Source of the DNA: Muribaculaceae bacterium | GTDB taxonomy: Bacteria > Bacteroidota > Bacteroidia > Bacteroidales > Muribaculaceae | Assembly (NCBI GenBank): GCA_028689665.1 | Contig: JAQVCR010000003.1 | Coordinates: 124,001-188,000, forward strand | Length of the DNA: 64,000 nucleotides | Reading direction: 5' to 3' | Shown: one piece after another, positions 44,528-54,627 of the stretch | How the letters are laid out: each line of letters begins with the position of its first letter | Numbering within the stretch: the stretch's first letter is position 1 | Position numbers and translations under genes: made by a program | The notes under the pieces: generated by a model | The model's database searches: none | What the model saw: the letters and a program-made list of their open reading frames with translations, nothing else | Told to the model about the DNA's origin: nothing

Positions 44528-44567
44528 GTTATATAAGAATGTATTAATTAATTAATTAATTAATTTC

Positions 44568-45398
44568 TTATTTGATAATTGTGCCATTATCTGTAATAGC
44601 TATTTTGTCTTTTTTTAGAAGATGTCCAATAGCTTTTTTGAAATCTTTTTTGCTACAATTAAATGTATTTCTTATGTCTTCGGGTGATGAAGAGTCGTTA
44701 AATGGCATAAAATTATCGCGCTCGCACATATATTCTAATAGACTGTCAGATAGTGAATTAGTTCTTTCTTTACACTTGGCTCCTAGAACTAAATCTATTT
44801 TTCCATCATCTCTTACCGATTTCACATGGGCTGTGTGATGTTCGCCAATATTTATATCAGTGAATATCTCATTGTGATATATCATACCCCAATGTAGGTT
44901 GTTAATGATAACTTTATAACCGAGGTCGGTGCGTTTATTAATAATAATATCTACAGTTTCTCCTATTTCGTATTTAGCAATTGTGTTGTCGAGAAATTTA
45001 TCAAGTTTCGCCGATGCTACGATGCGTTTTGTATTGTCATCAAGATAGATATATACGAGATAGTAACGCCCTTTTTCCATTCTTACTTTTTGCTCTCTGA
45101 ATGGTACTAATAGGTCTTTTGGTAATCCCCAATCTAGAAAAGCACCGATTGAATTAACTTGCGAAACTTTTAAAAAAGCAAATTCTCCTACCACTCCAAT
45201 TGGTGTATCGGTAACCGCCACTAATCTGTCTTCTGAGTCGTTGTAAATAAAAACGTCTACTTCGTCGCCAATCGACATGTTATCGTCGACATAACGGAGG
45301 GGAAGTAATATTTCAATTCCGTTTCCGGCATCAAGATATGCTCCGAAATCTACAAATTTCAGAATCGGAAGCTTATTGTATTTTCCTATTTCTACCAT
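44568..45398 (-). CDS. CvfB/YitL-family S1 RNA-binding protein
   Basis: The start at 45398 (MVEIGKYNKLPIL) is preferred over the track's 45446 because the family begins here; the product is 276 residues. S1-like segments include VDFGAYLDAGNGIEILLPLRYV, VNSIGAFLDWGLPKDLLVPFREQ and a third MIYHNEIF repeat, ending with a winged-helix region (EDIRNTFNCSKKDFKKAIGHLLKKDKI-like). CvfB proteins bind RNA; in Staphylococcus they affect virulence gene expression. Confidence 0.88.
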   Translation of the reverse strand: MVEIGKYNKLPILKFVDFGAYLDAGNGIEILLPLRYVDDNMSIGDEVDVFIYNDSEDRLVAVTDTPIGVVGEFAFLKVSQVNSIGAFLDWGLPKDLLVPFREQKVRMEKGRYYLVYIYLDDNTKRIVASAKLDKFLDNTIAKYEIGETVDIIINKRTDLGYKVIINNLHWGMIYHNEIFTDINIGEHHTAHVKSVRDDGKIDLVLGAKCKERTNSLSDSLLEYMCERDNFMPFNDSSSPEDIRNTFNCSKKDFKKAIGHLLKKDKIAITDNGTIIK

Positions 45399-45507
45399 AA
45401 CTTTTTTATTGTTTTGCGAATATCGTAATAAAAAATTGAATGTCATCTATTTTGTAAATAAATAATTTAATGTACTTTTATAACATCATATATTTTTTGT
45501 AGCTGTA

Positions 45508-46365
45508 ATGAAGTCAAAATACATATTATTTTTTATGGCAGTAGAGCTGCTATTTGTGCTAAACTCCTGTAAATCAGTTGCTACCAATGAGGGGCAGACA
45601 CGTGATTCAGTGGAATTTGTAACACAAACTATGTGCGATTCTATGAATTATATTATTAGCGATAATTCCAAAGGAATTGTCAAAGTAATATTAAATGCTG
45701 AGTTTCCACAATTTTATAAAAATGAGGCAAAGACAAATAATTTAAAAAGGCTATATTCTTCTGTAATTTTGGGCGTAGATTCGGCTAATCAAACTAATTC
45801 GCAATTATTACATATTTATTCTATGAGTATGTTGTCAAAATATGCACAGACTTATACTGATGATATTTCTGAATCGGAATCAGAATGTGATAAAATAGAA
45901 TACTCAGCTAGTCTTACGGCTGGAATAAATATATATTCAGTGTTTAATCAAAATGAATTATTATCGATTTGTCGAGAGCGAATAATAAAGAACAACACAG
46001 AATCGCAACAGATAGAACGACAATATTTTAATATTGATTTGAACCAAATGATGGTGATTAAGTTAAATGATATTTTTGATGAGGAAGATATATCTAGAAT
46101 TAGCGATATGCTAAAGGTCAAATTATTAGAGATTAATAAAGTCAAAGATGAAAAAGATTTAATAGAATTGGGCTACTTCAATCTAGATAACTTAATGGCT
46201 AATAATAATTTCTACATAGATGAAAAAGGTATAACTTGGAATTTCTTACCATTAGAAATAGGTTGTTTCAGCTTGGGAGAGACAAAGATATTTTTATCTT
46301 ACAATGATTTACAACCTTTATTTGGCAATGAAGAAAATATGTTTACAAAATATCTAAAAGAATAA
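45508..46365 (+). CDS. DUF3298/RsiV-like lipoprotein
   Basis: A 285-residue exported protein with lipobox LFVLNSCKS (Cys about 21). The C-terminal part (NLMANNNFYIDEKGITWNFLPLEIG...FLSYNDLQPLF) is the DUF3298 pattern found in RsiV anti-sigma factors and in many Bacteroidetes lipoproteins; the upstream half resembles DUF4163. No sigma factor is adjacent, so an anti-sigma role is unlikely here. It precedes rsmG by 4 bp, forming an operon. Confidence 0.8.
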   Translation: MKSKYILFFMAVELLFVLNSCKSVATNEGQTRDSVEFVTQTMCDSMNYIISDNSKGIVKVILNAEFPQFYKNEAKTNNLKRLYSSVILGVDSANQTNSQLLHIYSMSMLSKYAQTYTDDISESESECDKIEYSASLTAGINIYSVFNQNELLSICRERIIKNNTESQQIERQYFNIDLNQMMVIKLNDIFDEEDISRISDMLKVKLLEINKVKDEKDLIELGYFNLDNLMANNNFYIDEKGITWNFLPLEIGCFSLGETKIFLSYNDLQPLFGNEENMFTKYLKE

Positions 46366-46369
46366 ATTA

Positions 46370-46990
46370 ATGCAAACTATAAAATCTTATTTCCCGGCTC
46401 TTACTCCATTACAGACTGAACAATTTGAGAAATTAGGAGTTTTATATCCCGAATGGAATGATAAAATTAATGTTATATCGCGTAAAGATATTCAGAATCT
46501 ATATATAAATCATATCTTACATTCATTAAGCATCATAAAGTTTATTGAGTTTAAAGATAATTCAAAGGTACTTGATATGGGGTCGGGCGGAGGTTTTCCC
46601 GGAATACCTTTAGCAATAATGTTCCCGAATGTGTCATTTCTTCTGGTCGACCGTATTGGCAAAAAACTAAAGGTTGCTCAAGATATTGCTAATCAATTAG
46701 GATTGACTAACGTCTCGATCCAACATGGCGATATTAAGGAAGTGAAAGGAAGGTTCGATTTTATAGTAAGTAGGGCAGTTATGAGGCTGGATGAACTAGT
46801 TCCGTTAGTTAGGAATCTCGTATCGAAAGAAAGTGTTCATTCAATACCTAATGGACTGATATGTCTTAAAGGGGGAGAGCTATCTGATGAAATATGCAGT
46901 GTAAAATTCCCTGTATTAGAAACCGACTTAAAAACGTACTTTAAAGAGGACTTTTTTAAAACAAAGAAAATAATATATGTTCAATTATAA
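46370..46990 (+). CDS. rsmG: 16S rRNA (guanine-527-N7)-methyltransferase
   Basis: A 206-residue methyltransferase with N-terminal WNDKINVISRKD, the SAM-binding motif VLDMGSGGGFPGIPLAI, LLVDRIGKKLKVAQ and IVSRAVMRLDELV. It methylates N7 of G527 in 16S rRNA. The gene is 4 bp after the lipoprotein gene and 12 bp before a metallo-hydrolase gene. Confidence 0.95.
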   Translation: MQTIKSYFPALTPLQTEQFEKLGVLYPEWNDKINVISRKDIQNLYINHILHSLSIIKFIEFKDNSKVLDMGSGGGFPGIPLAIMFPNVSFLLVDRIGKKLKVAQDIANQLGLTNVSIQHGDIKEVKGRFDFIVSRAVMRLDELVPLVRNLVSKESVHSIPNGLICLKGGELSDEICSVKFPVLETDLKTYFKEDFFKTKKIIYVQL

Positions 46991-47002
46991 CATATTTATA
47001 TT

Positions 47003-47644
47003 ATGAAAGTGTCAAGATTTGTATTTAATCCATTTGGCGAAAATACTTATATTATTTGGTGTCAAAATTCATTTGAAGCTGCAATAATTGACCCCGGAAT
47101 GTATAACGATAAAGAAATTAAAGCCATTGATGATTTTCTAATTGAAAATAAACTAACATTGACGCATTTGCTGTTGACACATTTGCATATCGATCATGTG
47201 TTGGGCGTAAATCACATAATGTCGCATTATGGATTAAAGCCCGAATGCTCGGTTGAAGAAAATGCTTTAGGTGATAGGCTTGTTGAGCAATCGCAAATGT
47301 TTGGACTTAATATCAACATCAATGCTATAAGAATAGAGAAAATATTAAATGATGGGGATAAAATTAAGATTGGAGATGATGAGTTAGTAGTGATTAAGGT
47401 AGCCGGACATTCGCCCGGTGGATTAGCTTACTATTCATCTACATCTTCGGTACTTTTTCCGGGGGATATAATTTTTGCTCACAGCATAGGACGGGCAGAT
47501 TTGCCGGGTGGCAATTATAATTCTCTAGTAGATGGAATTAAAAATAAAATTTTAATTTTACCTGATGAAACTTTGGTGTGTCCCGGACACGGAGACACTA
47601 CAACTATAATATATGAGCGAGATTCTAATCCATTCTTATGCTGA
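47003..47644 (+). CDS. MBL-fold metallo-hydrolase (glyoxalase II / YcbL-like)
   Basis: A 213-residue metallo-beta-lactamase-fold hydrolase with metal motif THLHIDHVLGV, then VAGHSPGGLAYY, LFPGDIIFAHSIGRADLPGGN and CPGHGDTTTI. It fits the short YcbL/glyoxalase II-like group without the C-terminal substrate domain, acting probably on thioesters. It is the third gene of the lipoprotein-rsmG operon. Confidence 0.9.
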   Translation: MKVSRFVFNPFGENTYIIWCQNSFEAAIIDPGMYNDKEIKAIDDFLIENKLTLTHLLLTHLHIDHVLGVNHIMSHYGLKPECSVEENALGDRLVEQSQMFGLNININAIRIEKILNDGDKIKIGDDELVVIKVAGHSPGGLAYYSSTSSVLFPGDIIFAHSIGRADLPGGNYNSLVDGIKNKILILPDETLVCPGHGDTTTIIYERDSNPFLC

Positions 47645-47785
47645 TTAATTACAAGTTTTTTTTTGAAAATTGATAATTTATTCTCTTTTGATGCCAATTT
47701 AGAGAATTTTAGAGCTAAATTGAAGAAAAAATGAATTTTTTTTGAAAAAAAAACATGTTTAGCTATCTACTAAATAAATAATTTG

Positions 47786-47793
47786 TATATTTG
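47786..47793 (+). promoter_or_regulatory. -7 box of the histone-H1-like gene
   Basis: TATATTTG at this position predicts a leader of about 37 nt to the ATG at 47834. No -33 TTTG is at the right spacing. Confidence 0.55.
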
Positions 47794-47833
47794 TTTTCAA
47801 TTATTTTATGTCTAACTTTAAATACAAACACTG

Positions 47834-48010
47834 ATGAAAGAATTAATGGCGAAATTTGAGGCTTTATCAGAGGCTTTCAAAAAAGATGCTACTGCTCAAA
47901 TTGAAAATGGAAACAAGGCAGCCGGAACTCGTGCTCGCAAAGCTTCGTTGGAACTAGAAAAACTTATGAAAGCATTCCGTAAAGAATCTTTGGAAGCTGC
48001 TAAAAAGTAA
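47834..48010 (+). CDS. Histone H1-like (Hc1-type) nucleoid protein
   Basis: This 58-codon gene is below the ORF-track cutoff. The product, from MKELMAKFEALSEAF to ESLEAAKK, is Lys/Ala/Glu-rich and helical with GNKAAGTRARKASLELEKLMKAFRK, the standard short histone-H1-like protein of Bacteroidetes. It probably binds DNA non-specifically and is abundant. It has its own -7 box and a strong terminator, so it is a monocistronic gene. Confidence 0.9.
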   Translation: MKELMAKFEALSEAFKKDATAQIENGNKAAGTRARKASLELEKLMKAFRKESLEAAKK

Positions 48011-48032
48011 AATCTCAATCTCCAAAAGTAAT

Positions 48033-48073
48033 AAAGTCCTATCATTTTAGAAATGTTAGGACTTTGCTTTTTT
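48033..48073 (+). terminator. Terminator of the histone-H1-like gene
   Basis: AAAGTCCTATCATTT and AAATGTTAGGACTTT form a 15-bp stem with one mismatch, then GCTTTTTT. It is 22 bp after the stop codon. Confidence 0.92.
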
Positions 48074-48181
48074 GTATACTATTATATTGGTGTGAATTTT
48101 GAAAATTAATCTTGAAAAATAGAAATCGGGAGATAACATTATTAATGCAATCTCCCGATTTAAGAAATAAATATAACTATA

Positions 48182-49546
48182 TTAAATTAATTTCTCAAGT
48201 CCTTTTGTATTTTCTTCTACTTGATCTTCTGTTACCTCATAGTTAGTCAAGTCGCCTGCTAAATATCTATCGTATGAAGCCATGTCTATCAGTCCGTGTC
48301 CCGAAAGATTAAATAAAATGACCTTCGATTCTCCTGCTTCTTTTGCTTTTTTAGCTTCACGAATTGCCGATGCAATGGCGTGAGAAGATTCGGGCGCAGG
48401 AATGATTCCTTCAGTACGTGCAAATATCGTTGCTGCTTCAAAAGTCTCTAGTTGAGGTATATCGACAGCTTCCATCTGCTTATCTTGTTTTAATTGGCTT
48501 ACAACTGATCCTGCTCCGTGGTAACGAAGCCCTCCGGCGTGAATATTTGCAGGTGCAAAGTTATGCCCTAGTGTGTACATTGGAATTAACGGGGTGTAGC
48601 CGGCTTCATCGCCAAAGTCGTATTGGAATACTCCGCGAGTCAATTTAGGGCAAGATGCCGGTTCGGCTGCGATAAATCGAGTATTACGTTCGCCAGTAAA
48701 GTTGTGGCGCATAAATGGGAATGATATTCCTGAGAAATTACTTCCGCCACCGAAACAACCTATTATTACATCGGGGTATTCTCCAGCCATTTCCATTTGC
48801 TTTTCTGCTTCAAGTCCTATTACAGTCTGATGAAGAGCGACGTGGTTTAATACTGACCCTAGTGTATATTTACAATTTGGAGTATTCATTGCTAATTCCA
48901 CAGCTTCACTGATTGCTGTGCCTAGCGAACCTTGATAATTGGGATGCTCGGTTATAATCTTTCGTCCGGCTTTAGTCGACATACTTGGTGATGCAATCAC
49001 TTCCGCTCCATAGGTTTGCATTATTGAACGGCGATAAGGCTTTTGATTATATGAAATCTTTACCATATATACTGCCAACTCAATTCCGAAATGTTTTGCC
49101 GCCATAGATAGAGCAGCTCCCCATTGTCCGGCACCTGTTTCTGTCGTAATGTTTGTTATTCCTTCTTTTTTGCAATAATATGCTTGAGGAATAGCCGAAT
49201 TAAGTTTGTGAGAGCCTACCGGGCTTACACTTTCGTTCTTAAAATATATATGTGCCGGTGTATCTAAATATTTTTCTAATCCTCTAGCTCTTACAAGTGG
49301 GGTGGGACGCCATATCTTATACATTTCTCTTACTTCATCAGGTATTTCTATCCATGAATCTTTATCATTAACTTCCTGGCGAGATGCTTCTTGTGAAAAT
49401 AGAGGGAAGAAATCCTCTGCTTTCATTGGCTCTTTTGTTGCAGGATTTAGGAATGGTCTTGGCTTATTTTTCATCTCAGCCATAATGTTATACCATGCAG
49501 TTGGTATGTCTTTTTCTTGTAAAAGAAATTTCTTCGATTCGTCCAT
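48182..49546 (-). CDS. trpB: TrpB2-type tryptophan synthase beta chain
   Basis: A 454-residue PLP enzyme with the PLP lysine in PVGSHKLNSA (near residue 112), TGAGQWGAALSMAAK, the phosphate-binding CFGGGSNFSGI and a C-terminal FNLSGHGLIDM. The longer N-terminus and SHKLNSA sequence place it in the TrpB2 branch, which is often encoded without trpA, as here. It condenses indole and serine to tryptophan, possibly as an indole-salvage enzyme; no other trp genes are nearby. Confidence 0.92.
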   Translation of the reverse strand: MDESKKFLLQEKDIPTAWYNIMAEMKNKPRPFLNPATKEPMKAEDFFPLFSQEASRQEVNDKDSWIEIPDEVREMYKIWRPTPLVRARGLEKYLDTPAHIYFKNESVSPVGSHKLNSAIPQAYYCKKEGITNITTETGAGQWGAALSMAAKHFGIELAVYMVKISYNQKPYRRSIMQTYGAEVIASPSMSTKAGRKIITEHPNYQGSLGTAISEAVELAMNTPNCKYTLGSVLNHVALHQTVIGLEAEKQMEMAGEYPDVIIGCFGGGSNFSGISFPFMRHNFTGERNTRFIAAEPASCPKLTRGVFQYDFGDEAGYTPLIPMYTLGHNFAPANIHAGGLRYHGAGSVVSQLKQDKQMEAVDIPQLETFEAATIFARTEGIIPAPESSHAIASAIREAKKAKEAGESKVILFNLSGHGLIDMASYDRYLAGDLTNYEVTEDQVEENTKGLEKLI

Positions 49547-49570
49547 ATTGTTTTTATTTTTAATGACACT

Positions 49571-49602
49571 GCAAATATAAATACTTTTTTTTGAATATAC
49601 AA
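49571..49602 (-). promoter_or_regulatory. Promoter of trpB2
   Basis: Minus-strand TATATTTG (49571-49578) with a near -33 element CTTG (49599-49602) at 20 bp spacing. The predicted leader is about 20 nt, too short for a trp-type attenuator. Confidence 0.6.
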
Positions 49603-49650
49603 GTAAATAATGAAATAAAATGTAGTAATAATAAATAAATATGCAATAAA

Positions 49651-50838
49651 CTATCGTTTATGCTTGCAATTATGTATAATTATAACAATTTGCATCGCAA
49701 TTAAAATACAAAATGCTGCATAAATAATTATTATGCCAATAATTAATGATGATATTGGCATCGATATATGATAATAGAAAAGATTAAGCCAAGAATTAAT
49801 TGTGTAGAACGAAATAGTAAGAGCCGGGATTAATGCGATACTTATTAATTTAGTATACTTTGAACTTAAACTTATAAATAATTGCATATTTTCGGCACCA
49901 TATATTTTGCGTATATTTATTTCATATATTATGGATTGTCGATCTGTTAATACTATTCCGATGATTCCGGAAAATGCAATAAATATAGATATTAATGATA
50001 ATAAAATAATAAGTTGTATGTTTTGAAATTCTTGACAATAAGTGATAGGAATTTCATCATAATAATTTCTTATATTATGATGAAATTCAGGTTGTATGGA
50101 ATTAATTGTTTTGATAATACTTTCTTTTACGCATTCTTGATCGAAGTCTGAGCTTATTCTTATATTAATATATGTCATCGTATAATTATCGGTGATGTAT
50201 ATTGCTAACGGCTCAATGGGTTCTCTAAGACTTTTATATTTAAAATCTTTTATATATCCTGCAATTTGAATGATATTGTCGGTAGAAAAGGGTATTATAG
50301 CACCAATTGTGTCGTTGGGGTATTGCTTATGACCAATTTCGTTTATATAATAGTAATTGCTAATCTTATTATTACATTTTTTTATACTTTTAGTCTTTTC
50401 AAATTGATATACATCAAAGCAGCCTTTAGTCATAACTAACATATTATATGATCCAGTATTTCCTATACTCCAACTGGGTATATTGTCAGTCCGTAGTTCT
50501 TTTTAATGTTACAGTTTATGGGCGTTTTTACGGTAATGTAGAATATAGGTATTGAAATTAGTATTCCTATTAATAAAGACAAAAACACTATTAAAGAGAA
50601 GATACCAGGATTATAAATTATTGAAATTTGTAGTGGAGAAATATATGATAAAATAAAATTGGAACAAATGCTTGTACTTAGAGCTATCCCCATGATACAT
50701 GAAATAAAATTTACAATTATATATTCAGCACTTACCTCAAAGTATAATCTTTTTTTTTGATATTCCGATAAGCCTTTTTATATTGATTTCTCTTAATCTG
50801 AGAGAATTAGTTGATAGTGCATATAGAATGTAATTAAA
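49651..50838 (-). pseudogene. Remnant of an FtsX/MacB-type ABC permease, truncated and frameshifted
   Basis: Three reading frames joined end to end encode successive parts of one Bacteroidetes FtsX-like permease. From 50838 the frame reads NYILYALSTNSLRLREINIKR and GISKKK, the conserved cytoplasmic loop of the first FtsX domain. It breaks in a run of nine A (about 50750), and the next frame continues EYIIVNFISCIMGIALSTS to about 50463. Another frameshift or deletion leads to the track ORF at 50442, which has the periplasmic segment (IAGYIKDFKYKSLREP) and the second FtsX domain (INIRKIYGAENMQL). The N-terminal part is missing at the junction near 50830. It cannot yield a complete transporter. 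Confidence 0.8.
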
Positions 50839-50988
50839 CCTGAAGAAGAAGGAACAATTGAAAGTACGGAACGAAAAATGATTGTTACTTCGTTAGAAAA
50901 ATATGGAAGTAATCTTTCTCTTGTAGCTTTAAAATTAGGAATTTCAAGACAGACACTTTATAATAAGATGAAAAGATATGAAATATAA
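50827..50988 (+). pseudogene. C-terminal fragment of an NtrC-family response regulator (Fis-type HTH)
   Basis: An open frame of 53 codons, just after an in-frame TAG (50824), encodes NVIKPEEEGTIE, then ERKMIVTSLEKYGSNLS and LVALKLGISRQTLYNKMKRY. This is the Fis-type HTH that ends sigma-54-dependent NtrC-like regulators. The receiver and AAA+ domains are absent, and no suitable start codon exists at the left end. Its stop overlaps the start of the kinase gene by 11 bp, the usual arrangement of an intact regulator-kinase operon. It is the remaining tail after a deletion. Confidence 0.85.
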
Positions 50989-52282
50989 ACTACATTATAG
51001 ATTAATTAATTATTTATTGCTTCTTTCTTTTGTCTCGGTGTTACTGGGAATAGCAATTATAAATAAGTCAATATTAATTATATTATTTACCACGGTAGCT
51101 GTTATTTTATTTGTTTATGGCAGCTATGGCTGTTATAGTAAAGTAGAAAAGAATATTAGTAGATTAGCCGAAGCTGTAAAAAATAGAGATTTCACCTTTA
51201 TTATTAATAATAGTTCTACTATTCAAGGAATATCTAATTCTTTAAACGAAATTATAGATGTTTTAAAGACCGAGAAATTCAATCTTGAAGAGAAAGAAAA
51301 ATATTATGGATATATTATTAATAATATTCCGATGAGTATTATTGTTTTAACTGAAAAGTTTGAGATAATTTCTTGTAATGAAACCACATTATCGATGTTT
51401 AACTTAGAAATATTATCTAATTTGTCGCAATTATCGAGATATAATGGGTTAGATGAAATTTTGCGCAATATTGACCATTCTGAGAGCCGGTATTTATTTG
51501 TGAAAATAAACGAATGTGAGATGAATTTGTTAGTCAGGGCAAATAATGTGAATATAAGTAATGTGATATATAAAGTTATTACTATTGGTGATATTCGACA
51601 AGAGATTAATCGAAATGAGTTGGATTCATGGATTAAGTTGACGCGTGTCTTGACACATGAGATAATGAACGGTATTGCGCCTATTAATTTTATGTGTAAT
51701 GCCATAATTAGTGAAAATAAAGATATTTCCCCTGCTGTATTAAGTGGGATTAATGTAATATCAAATATTTCTAATCGTATGATGAAGATGGTCGATGCTT
51801 ATCGTCAATTTAGTTTATTACCAACACCTAATCCTAAGCCGATTTATGTGGCTAAGATAATAAGCGATATAAGATTATTATTATCAGAAGAGTTAAGCGG
51901 AGTAAAAGTAAATGTTGATGTTTCACCCGACGATTTATTAATTTATGCTGATGAGTCTTTAATCAGGCAAGTAATTATAAATATACTTAAGAATGCAATA
52001 CAAAGTATGAACTTTAATAGTCTAACGACGCCGGAAATTAAGATTCAATCATTTATTGATTCGAAAGAGCGCATTTATATTAATATGTTTAATAATGGCG
52101 AAGAAATAACAGATGATGTTGAAGATAATATGTTTGTTCCTTTTTTTACTACAAAAAACGAGGGTAGCGGAATTGGTCTTTCTGTGTCAAGGAAGATTAT
52201 GATGCTCTCCGATGGCTCTCTAGAATATGAGCATCGAGCAGGTGAGAAATACACAACGTGCTTTAAACTAATATTTAATTAA
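50978..52282 (+). CDS. NtrB/NtrY-like sensor histidine kinase, orphaned
   Basis: A 434-residue kinase with two N-terminal helices (LLLLSFVSVLLGIAII, ILIILFTTVAVILFVYG), a PAS domain (residues about 110-200), a HisKA-type box THEIMNGIAPINF with His at about 227, and a HATPase with FVPFFTTKNEGSGIGLSVSRKI. This type partners with NtrC-like regulators, but here the regulator is reduced to its last 53 codons. The kinase reading frame itself is intact. Its expression is uncertain because the original promoter should have been upstream of the lost regulator. Confidence 0.9.
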   Translation: MKYKLHYRLINYLLLLSFVSVLLGIAIINKSILIILFTTVAVILFVYGSYGCYSKVEKNISRLAEAVKNRDFTFIINNSSTIQGISNSLNEIIDVLKTEKFNLEEKEKYYGYIINNIPMSIIVLTEKFEIISCNETTLSMFNLEILSNLSQLSRYNGLDEILRNIDHSESRYLFVKINECEMNLLVRANNVNISNVIYKVITIGDIRQEINRNELDSWIKLTRVLTHEIMNGIAPINFMCNAIISENKDISPAVLSGINVISNISNRMMKMVDAYRQFSLLPTPNPKPIYVAKIISDIRLLLSEELSGVKVNVDVSPDDLLIYADESLIRQVIINILKNAIQSMNFNSLTTPEIKIQSFIDSKERIYINMFNNGEEITDDVEDNMFVPFFTTKNEGSGIGLSVSRKIMMLSDGSLEYEHRAGEKYTTCFKLIFN

Positions 52283-52286
52283 AAAA

Positions 52287-52320
52287 AGAGAGGTAAAAAG
52301 ATTTCTCTATTTACCTCTCT
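52287..52320. terminator. Bidirectional terminator between the kinase and groL
   Basis: AGAGAGGTAAA and TTTACCTCTCT are a perfect 11-bp stem with a 12-nt loop, flanked by A-rich sequence on the left. It separates the convergent kinase and groL genes. Confidence 0.85.
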
Positions 52321-52344
52321 AGTTTGTATTTGGTGTATTATATT

Positions 52345-53985
<1,641 letters not shown>

Positions 53986-54033
53986 CTATCAAAAATTTAA
54001 AATTTCGTTATATATATAATAAGGTGTAATTCC

Positions 54034-54306
54034 TTATGCTAGAATTGCCAAAATGTCCGATTGACGCATCATTAAATACTTAGTTCCGTCAAGCTCGATT
54101 TCTGTACCTGCATATTTGCCATAAAGTACAGTATCGCCTGCTTTCACTATCATTTCTTCATCTTTTGTTCCGTTTCCTGTCGCAATTACTTTGCCTTTTA
54201 GAGGCTTTTCTTTAGCTGAATCAGGAATTATAATTCCACCAATTGTTACTTCTTCAGCTGCTGCCGGTTCAATTAGAACTCTGTCTGATAATGGTTTAAT
54301 ATTCAT
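54034..54306 (-). CDS. groS: Co-chaperonin GroES
   Basis: A 90-residue protein with [10 protein letters not shown], the mobile loop region [29 protein letters not shown] and [18 protein letters not shown]. It caps the GroEL cavity. It is the first gene of the groESL operon. No CIRCE element is visible upstream; a sigma-54-like element is (see 54380-54395). Confidence 0.97.
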   Translation of the reverse strand: MNIKPLSDRVLIEPAAAEEVTIGGIIIPDSAKEKPLKGKVIATGNGTKDEEMIVKAGDTVLYGKYAGTEIELDGTKYLMMRQSDILAILA

Positions 54307-54379
54307 AATGTATAATATTTAATAAGTTTATAATTTTATCTGTTGTTAGAGCTTTAGTCTCTTAACTATTATCGTATAA

Positions 54380-54395
54380 GCATATTTTGTGCCAA
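54380..54395 (-). promoter_or_regulatory. Sigma-54-like -24/-12 element upstream of groES
   Basis: The minus strand reads TTGGCACAAAATATGCT, matching the RpoN consensus TGGCAC-N5-TTGCW with GG and GC exactly 10 bp apart and one mismatch. It would start transcription about 60 nt before the groES ATG. A palindrome TGCCATTTTGGCA lies further upstream at 54408-54420. Confidence 0.45.
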
Positions 54396-54512
54396 TCTTG
54401 TTGCTATTGCCATTTTGGCAGTATAATATTGCGTATCAATAATAATTATAATTGTCTTTATACTGTCAGAAATGAAGTTTTTAATTTGATTAAATAATTA
54501 TTGTTCTAAAAA

Positions 54513-54543
54513 TTTGTTTTTAAATTAAAAAGTTTTACCTTTG
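54513..54543 (+). promoter_or_regulatory. Promoter of the 1405-residue secreted protein gene
   Basis: TTTG (54513-54516) and TACCTTTG (54536-54543) are 19 bp apart. The leader would be about 80 nt. Confidence 0.8.
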
Positions 54544-54627
54544 AATTGTCGTGCCAAAAACACTATTAATAACAAAAAATTAAAAGATAGAATTAACCCT
54601 ATTTATTAACTAAATCAAAAAAAAACA

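Larger units (their letters stand above)
54307..54627. other. Divergent intergenic region between groES and the 1405-residue protein gene
   Basis: The 321 bp hold the putative sigma-54 element for groES, the palindrome at 54408-54420, and the plus-strand promoter at 54513-54543. No gene or RNA is apparent. The canonical TAnnTTTG box is not found on the minus strand, which fits a different sigma factor for groESL. Confidence 0.6.

Noticed and set aside
44544-44563. Tandem TTAA-type repeats considered as a CRISPR or satellite
   Set aside because: Only a 4-bp unit repeated a few times, with no spacers; simple AT-rich sequence.
49547-49650. Trp leader peptide or T-box before trpB2
   Set aside because: The predicted leader is only about 20 nt and holds no Trp codons or T-box-like structure.
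50463-50693. 76-residue ORF as a separate small membrane protein
   Set aside because: Its sequence continues in other frames on both sides as part of an FtsX-type permease, so it is a fragment of the pseudogene.
54307-54480. CIRCE heat-shock operator before groES
   Set aside because: The TTAGCACTC-N9-GAGTGCTAA pattern is absent; the nearest repeat, around 54344-54367, pairs poorly.
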